Origin: Faecalibacterium sp. UBA1360
GTDB taxonomy: Bacteria; Bacillota; Clostridia; Oscillospirales; Ruminococcaceae
Length of the DNA: 25,151 nucleotides
Direction of reading: 5' to 3'
Assembly: GCA_002306375.1 (NCBI GenBank)
Contig: DBRU01000038.1
Location: forward strand, 1,881-27,031
This document shows, one piece after another, positions 22,211 to 25,151 of the stretch. The notes beneath the pieces are model-generated. The model ran no database searches and was not told the DNA's origin. It worked only from the letters and a program-made list of their open reading frames with translations. How positions within the stretch are numbered: position 1 is the first letter of the stretch; the number at the start of each line of letters is the position of its first letter. The translations under genes and the position numbers were made by a program.

Positions 22211-23611
22211 ATGCAACCGCTTTTGTACCTGGTGCTGGCGTTGGCGCTCCTCGGCGATGTGCTGCTCACCGTTATTTTGATCCTGACACTGCGCGCCCGG
22301 GGGCAGGGGACCGACACGGCTGAACTGCGCAAGGCCGTGCAGTCCATCATGGAATCCGAGACCGACCTCTTGTCCGACCAGATGCGCGCCACCCAGGCCG
22401 AGACCGCCCGCGCCACCCAGGCCGCCGTGCGGGATCTGGGAGCCCTGCTGGCCGAAAGCCAGCGCCAGAGCGCGGCGGCCTCCACCGCCCGGCTGGAAGC
22501 CATCGACCGGGCGGGCGCGGCCCGGCAGAAAGCCGCCTCGGACGCGGCGGCGGCCCAGCTGGCCTTGCTGGAGACTCGCCTCAAAGGCCTCGAGGACTCC
22601 AACGCCGCCCGGCTGGACGGTATGCGGGGGGCGCTGGTGCAGGGGCTCAACGCCATCCGGGCCGACAACAACCGCCGCCTGGACGAGATCCGCGCCACCG
22701 TGGACGAAAAATTGCAGGACGCTTTGCAAAAGCGCATTTCCGATTCCTTCCGCACGGTCAGCGCCCAGCTGGAACAGGTCTACAAGGGCCTGGGCGAAAT
22801 GCAGAACCTGGCCGCCGACGTAGGCGGGCTCAAAAAAGTGCTGTCGGGCGTCAAGACCCGGGGCATTCTGGGCGAGGTACAGCTGGGCGCCATCCTCGAG
22901 GACATCCTCGCCCCCGGCCAGTACGAGCGCAATGTGGCCACCGTGCCGGGCAGCGCCAACCGGGTGGAATACGCGGTCCGGCTGCCCGGGCAGGGGGGCG
23001 GGGTCTGGCTGCCCATCGACGCCAAGTTCCCCGGCGACACCTATGCCCGCCTGGTGGAAGCCAGGGAGTCGGGGGATGCCGCCGCCGTCGCCGCCGCCCG
23101 CAAACAGCTCGAGGTCGTGCTGCGCCAGGAAGCCAGGGACATCCACGACAAATACATCCAGCTGCCCCACACCACGGCCTTCGGCGTGCTGTTCTTGCCC
23201 TTTGAGGGGCTGTACGCCGAGGTGGTCTCGGGCGGCCTGACCGAAAGCTTGCAGCGGGACTACCACATCAGCGTGGCGGGCCCCTCCACCATGGCGGCGC
23301 TGCTCAACGCCCTGCAAATGGGTTTCCGCACCCTGGCCATTCAAAAACGCTCGGGCGAGGTATGGCAGGTGCTGGCATCGGTCAAGACTGAATTTGAAAA
23401 GTTCGGCGCGGGGCTGCAACTCATGCAGCGTCACCTGGACCAGACGGGCAGCGACCTGGAAGAACTGATCGGCACGCGCACCCGGGCCATCACCCGCAAG
23501 CTGGAAGCCGTGCAGCAGCTTCAGCCCGACGGCGACGACCTGTTTGCCTCCGCCCTGCCAGACACCGCCCCAAGACCCGCCCGCCTGCGCCCCGGCTCCG
23601 ACGGGACCTGA
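22211..23611 (+). CDS. rmuC: DNA recombination protein RmuC homologue
   Basis: A 466-residue RmuC family protein. An N-terminal membrane anchor (about residues 4-26) is followed by a long Ala/Gln/Arg-rich coiled coil (about 30-185) and the RmuC domain. The core LSGVKTRGILGEVQLGAILEDILAPGQYERN is the family signature, followed by LPIDAKFPGD and the PFEGLYAEV segment. The domain is related to restriction-endonuclease-like nucleases; in E. coli RmuC limits inversions at short inverted repeats, but its biochemical activity is not settled. ATG 22211 is the best start, although the purine run AAGGGA at 22191-22196 is about 14 bases away and lies in the right arm of the terminator-like repeat, so translation may be weak or controlled. 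A promoter lies just upstream. Confidence 0.9.
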   Translation: MQPLLYLVLALALLGDVLLTVILILTLRARGQGTDTAELRKAVQSIMESETDLLSDQMRATQAETARATQAAVRDLGALLAESQRQSAAASTARLEAIDRAGAARQKAASDAAAAQLALLETRLKGLEDSNAARLDGMRGALVQGLNAIRADNNRRLDEIRATVDEKLQDALQKRISDSFRTVSAQLEQVYKGLGEMQNLAADVGGLKKVLSGVKTRGILGEVQLGAILEDILAPGQYERNVATVPGSANRVEYAVRLPGQGGGVWLPIDAKFPGDTYARLVEARESGDAAAVAAARKQLEVVLRQEARDIHDKYIQLPHTTAFGVLFLPFEGLYAEVVSGGLTESLQRDYHISVAGPSTMAALLNALQMGFRTLAIQKRSGEVWQVLASVKTEFEKFGAGLQLMQRHLDQTGSDLEELIGTRTRAITRKLEAVQQLQPDGDDLFASALPDTAPRPARLRPGSDGT

Positions 23612-23653
23612 CCCTATCTCCCACGGACCCGCTGTCCAGAAAGGAAGACCGCT

Positions 23654-24172
23654 ATGTTTCGTACCAAATGGGAACGCCTCATCATGCCCGTGGCCGGCCT
23701 CATCCTCGGCCTGTTTCTGACCCTGCGCCCCTACAGCGCCACCGCCGCCCTGTGCAGCCTGATCGGCTGGCTGATCCTGTTCGCCGGGGCCGGCGGGCTC
23801 GTCAACGCCCTGGCCTTCCAGCGGGCCACCTGCGTCAACAGCCCCTTTTTGCCCCTGAGCGTGGCCGGGGTGGTCATCGGGCTGTTCTTCATCCTCAGCC
23901 CCCACACGCTGGCTGCCCTGGTGGGCACGCTGATCTGCGTGTTTTTGCTGGTCAACGGCACCTCCAGCATCCAGGCCGGGCTCATGCGCCGGAACTGGGG
24001 CGACCGGCTTTGGTGGCTGCCCCTGACCGTGGGCGTGCTGTGCGTGGTGCTGGGGCTCTACGCCCTGTTCGCCCCGGCGGCCTCCACGGCCATGGTCATG
24101 CGGCTGGTGGGCGTCATGATGCTGTGCTCCGGCGTGGTCAACGTGCTGGCCGTGCTCACCTCCCGGGACTGA
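23654..24172 (+). CDS. HdeD-like (DUF308) membrane protein
   Basis: A 172-residue protein with six predicted membrane helices arranged as three similar hairpins. Repeated glycine-rich motifs (LILGLFLTLRPYSA, GVVIGLFFILSPHT, GVLCVVLGLYALFAP) are typical of the HdeD/DUF308 family (PF03729). The E. coli member is linked to acid resistance, but Firmicute homologues have no settled function. AAGGAAG at 23641-23647 lies six bases before ATG 23654. It follows rmuC by 42 bases without a terminator and may be cotranscribed with it. A strong promoter for the next gene starts 40 bases after its stop. Confidence 0.8.
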   Translation: MFRTKWERLIMPVAGLILGLFLTLRPYSATAALCSLIGWLILFAGAGGLVNALAFQRATCVNSPFLPLSVAGVVIGLFFILSPHTLAALVGTLICVFLLVNGTSSIQAGLMRRNWGDRLWWLPLTVGVLCVVLGLYALFAPAASTAMVMRLVGVMMLCSGVVNVLAVLTSRD

Positions 24173-24211
24173 ACGGCTTTCGGCAAAAAGCGTCGGAGCG
24201 CGCGGTTGTCT

Positions 24212-24239
24212 TTGACATTCCGGGAAAGTATGTTAGAAT
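24212..24239 (+). promoter_or_regulatory. promoter of the DegV-family gene
   Basis: A perfect -35 TTGACA (24212-24217) is followed after 16 bases by TAGAAT (24234-24239). The predicted leader is about 60 bases. This is the only promoter in the window with a full-consensus -35. Confidence 0.8.
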
Positions 24240-24305
24240 AGAGAAAAGACAATCAGGCGAGCATCCGCGGTCCCCACGGTTGCGCCGAGAAATGAGGTTT
24301 GTCGT

Positions 24306-25151
24306 ATGATCCGCATTTTGACCGACTCCGCCGCCGACCTGACCCCCGCCGACGCCGCCCGCCCGGGTGTGACGGTGGTGCCGCTGCACGTGAATTTTGC
24401 CAACGGCGACGCCATCCTGGACGGCGTGGACATGACCGGCGCCGAATACTATGAGCGCCTTAAGACCGAGACCAAGCTGCCCCGCACGAGCCAGCCTTCC
24501 CCCGAGACCTTCATGTCGATTTTTGAGGAAGCCGCCGCCGCGGGCGACCAGGTGGTGGCCGTCCTCATCTCCTCCAACCTGTCGGGCACCTACCAGTGCG
24601 CCCGCCTGGCCGCCGAGACCTGCGAGTTCCAGGACGTCTGGTTCGTGGATTCCCGCACGGCCTCCCAGGGGCAGGCCATCCTGATCCGCGAGGCCTTGCG
24701 CCTGCGGGATGAGGAAGGCAGATCCGCCGAGGAAATCGCCGCCGCCCTGGAAGAGCTCAAGGGCCGCATCCGCATCCTGGGCGTGGTGGACAGCCTCAAG
24801 CACCTGCACAAGGGCGGACGCCTGCCCGCCGCCGTGGCCCTGGTGGGCGGCGCGCTGGGCATCAAGCCGGTGCTGTCGGTCATCGACGGCGAGATCAAAA
24901 TGGCCGACACGGCCCGGGGCCGCCCCGGCGCCCTCGTGGCCATGTTCAAGCAGATCGACAAGCTGGGCGGCGTGGACGAGCGCTACGGCTATGTGGTGCT
25001 GTACTCTGACGACAAGGCCGTCTGCGCCCCCGTGCACCGCTACATGCACGACAACCTGCACCTGAGCGGCGGCCGTGTGGCCCGCCTGGGCGCGGCCATC
25101 GGCACCCACATCGGGCCGGGCTGTGCGGCGCTGGTCTTTGTGGCCAAAGAG
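24306..25151 (+). CDS. DegV family fatty-acid-binding protein (3' end cut by window)
   Basis: 282 codons are visible without a stop; family members are about 280-290 residues, so only a few residues are missing. DegV proteins bind a fatty acid, and in Staphylococcus the FakB homologues present it to the kinase FakA for phospholipid synthesis. Visible signatures are ILTDSAADL at the N-terminus, LPRTSQPSPETF, VAVLISSNLSGTYQCA, VDSRTASQGQ, VDSLKHLHKGGRLP followed by LGIKPVLSVIDGEIKM, and the GPGCAALVF end. These Thr/Ser motifs form the lipid carboxylate pocket in the family. ATG 24306 has only a weak GAGG (24294-24297) eight bases upstream, despite the strong promoter. No fakA-like gene is in view. 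Confidence 0.92.
   Translation, partial: MIRILTDSAADLTPADAARPGVTVVPLHVNFANGDAILDGVDMTGAEYYERLKTETKLPRTSQPSPETFMSIFEEAAAAGDQVVAVLISSNLSGTYQCARLAAETCEFQDVWFVDSRTASQGQAILIREALRLRDEEGRSAEEIAAALEELKGRIRILGVVDSLKHLHKGGRLPAAVALVGGALGIKPVLSVIDGEIKMADTARGRPGALVAMFKQIDKLGGVDERYGYVVLYSDDKAVCAPVHRYMHDNLHLSGGRVARLGAAIGTHIGPGCAALVFVAKE

Overview
The window is a contiguous piece of a very GC-rich bacterial chromosome. The genes are tightly packed, use strong AAGGAGG-type ribosome binding sites, and strongly prefer G or C at third codon positions. The gene content (LeuS, class IIB fructose-bisphosphate aldolase, MATE exporter, DegV, HdeD-like and ArsP_2-like membrane proteins, P1 peptidase plus dipeptide epimerase) and the Gram-positive style promoters and terminators suggest a high-GC member of the Clostridia, probably Oscillospiraceae/Ruminococcaceae-like. 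This is inferred from gene families only; there is no rRNA in the window. I see no tRNA, rRNA, CRISPR array, intact mobile element or phage.

Layout. 1-2627: leucyl-tRNA synthetase and its terminator. 2632-7660: a surface-glycosylation cluster of a PTPS-related polytopic membrane protein, a GtrII-like membrane glycosyltransferase and a GtrB/DPM1-like polyprenyl-phosphate glycosyltransferase, the last with its own promoter, ending in a strong terminator. 7697-9031: MATE exporter, convergent with fba (9106-9969, minus) across a bidirectional terminator. 9970-10654: a 685-base divergent intergenic region holding the fba and rlmB promoters and, between them, a cluster of DnaA-box-like sequences. 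10655-15870: rlmB, a 1292-residue protein with a long disordered N-terminus fused to a P-type-ATPase-like membrane module without catalytic motifs, and a stand-alone transposase N-terminal domain (DUF772), then a terminator. 15935-16804: ArsP_2-type transporter. 16934-17551 (minus): small C39-like cysteine peptidase. 17641-22098: a likely operon of P1/DmpA-type aminopeptidase, dipeptide epimerase, M19 dipeptidase, a class A beta-lactamase-like hydrolase and a DUF3592 membrane protein. 22124-23611: rmuC behind a promoter that lies inside a terminator-like inverted repeat. 23654-24172: HdeD-like membrane protein. 24306-25151: DegV family protein, cut by the window end.

How the genes fit together. 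The 17641-21696 genes all belong to families acting on D-amino-acid-containing or unusual short peptides. They make a coherent candidate route for breaking down muropeptide-derived or other D-peptides in the cytoplasm. The 2678-7608 genes resemble a lipid-linked sugar donor synthase with membrane transferases that use such donors. The most unusual object is the 11495-15373 gene: it keeps the membrane layout and nucleotide-domain signature of a P1B-type ATPase, but the phosphorylation, TGDN-like, GDGxND and CPC motifs are gone. It looks like a pseudoenzyme with a roughly 735-residue low-complexity cytoplasmic tail.
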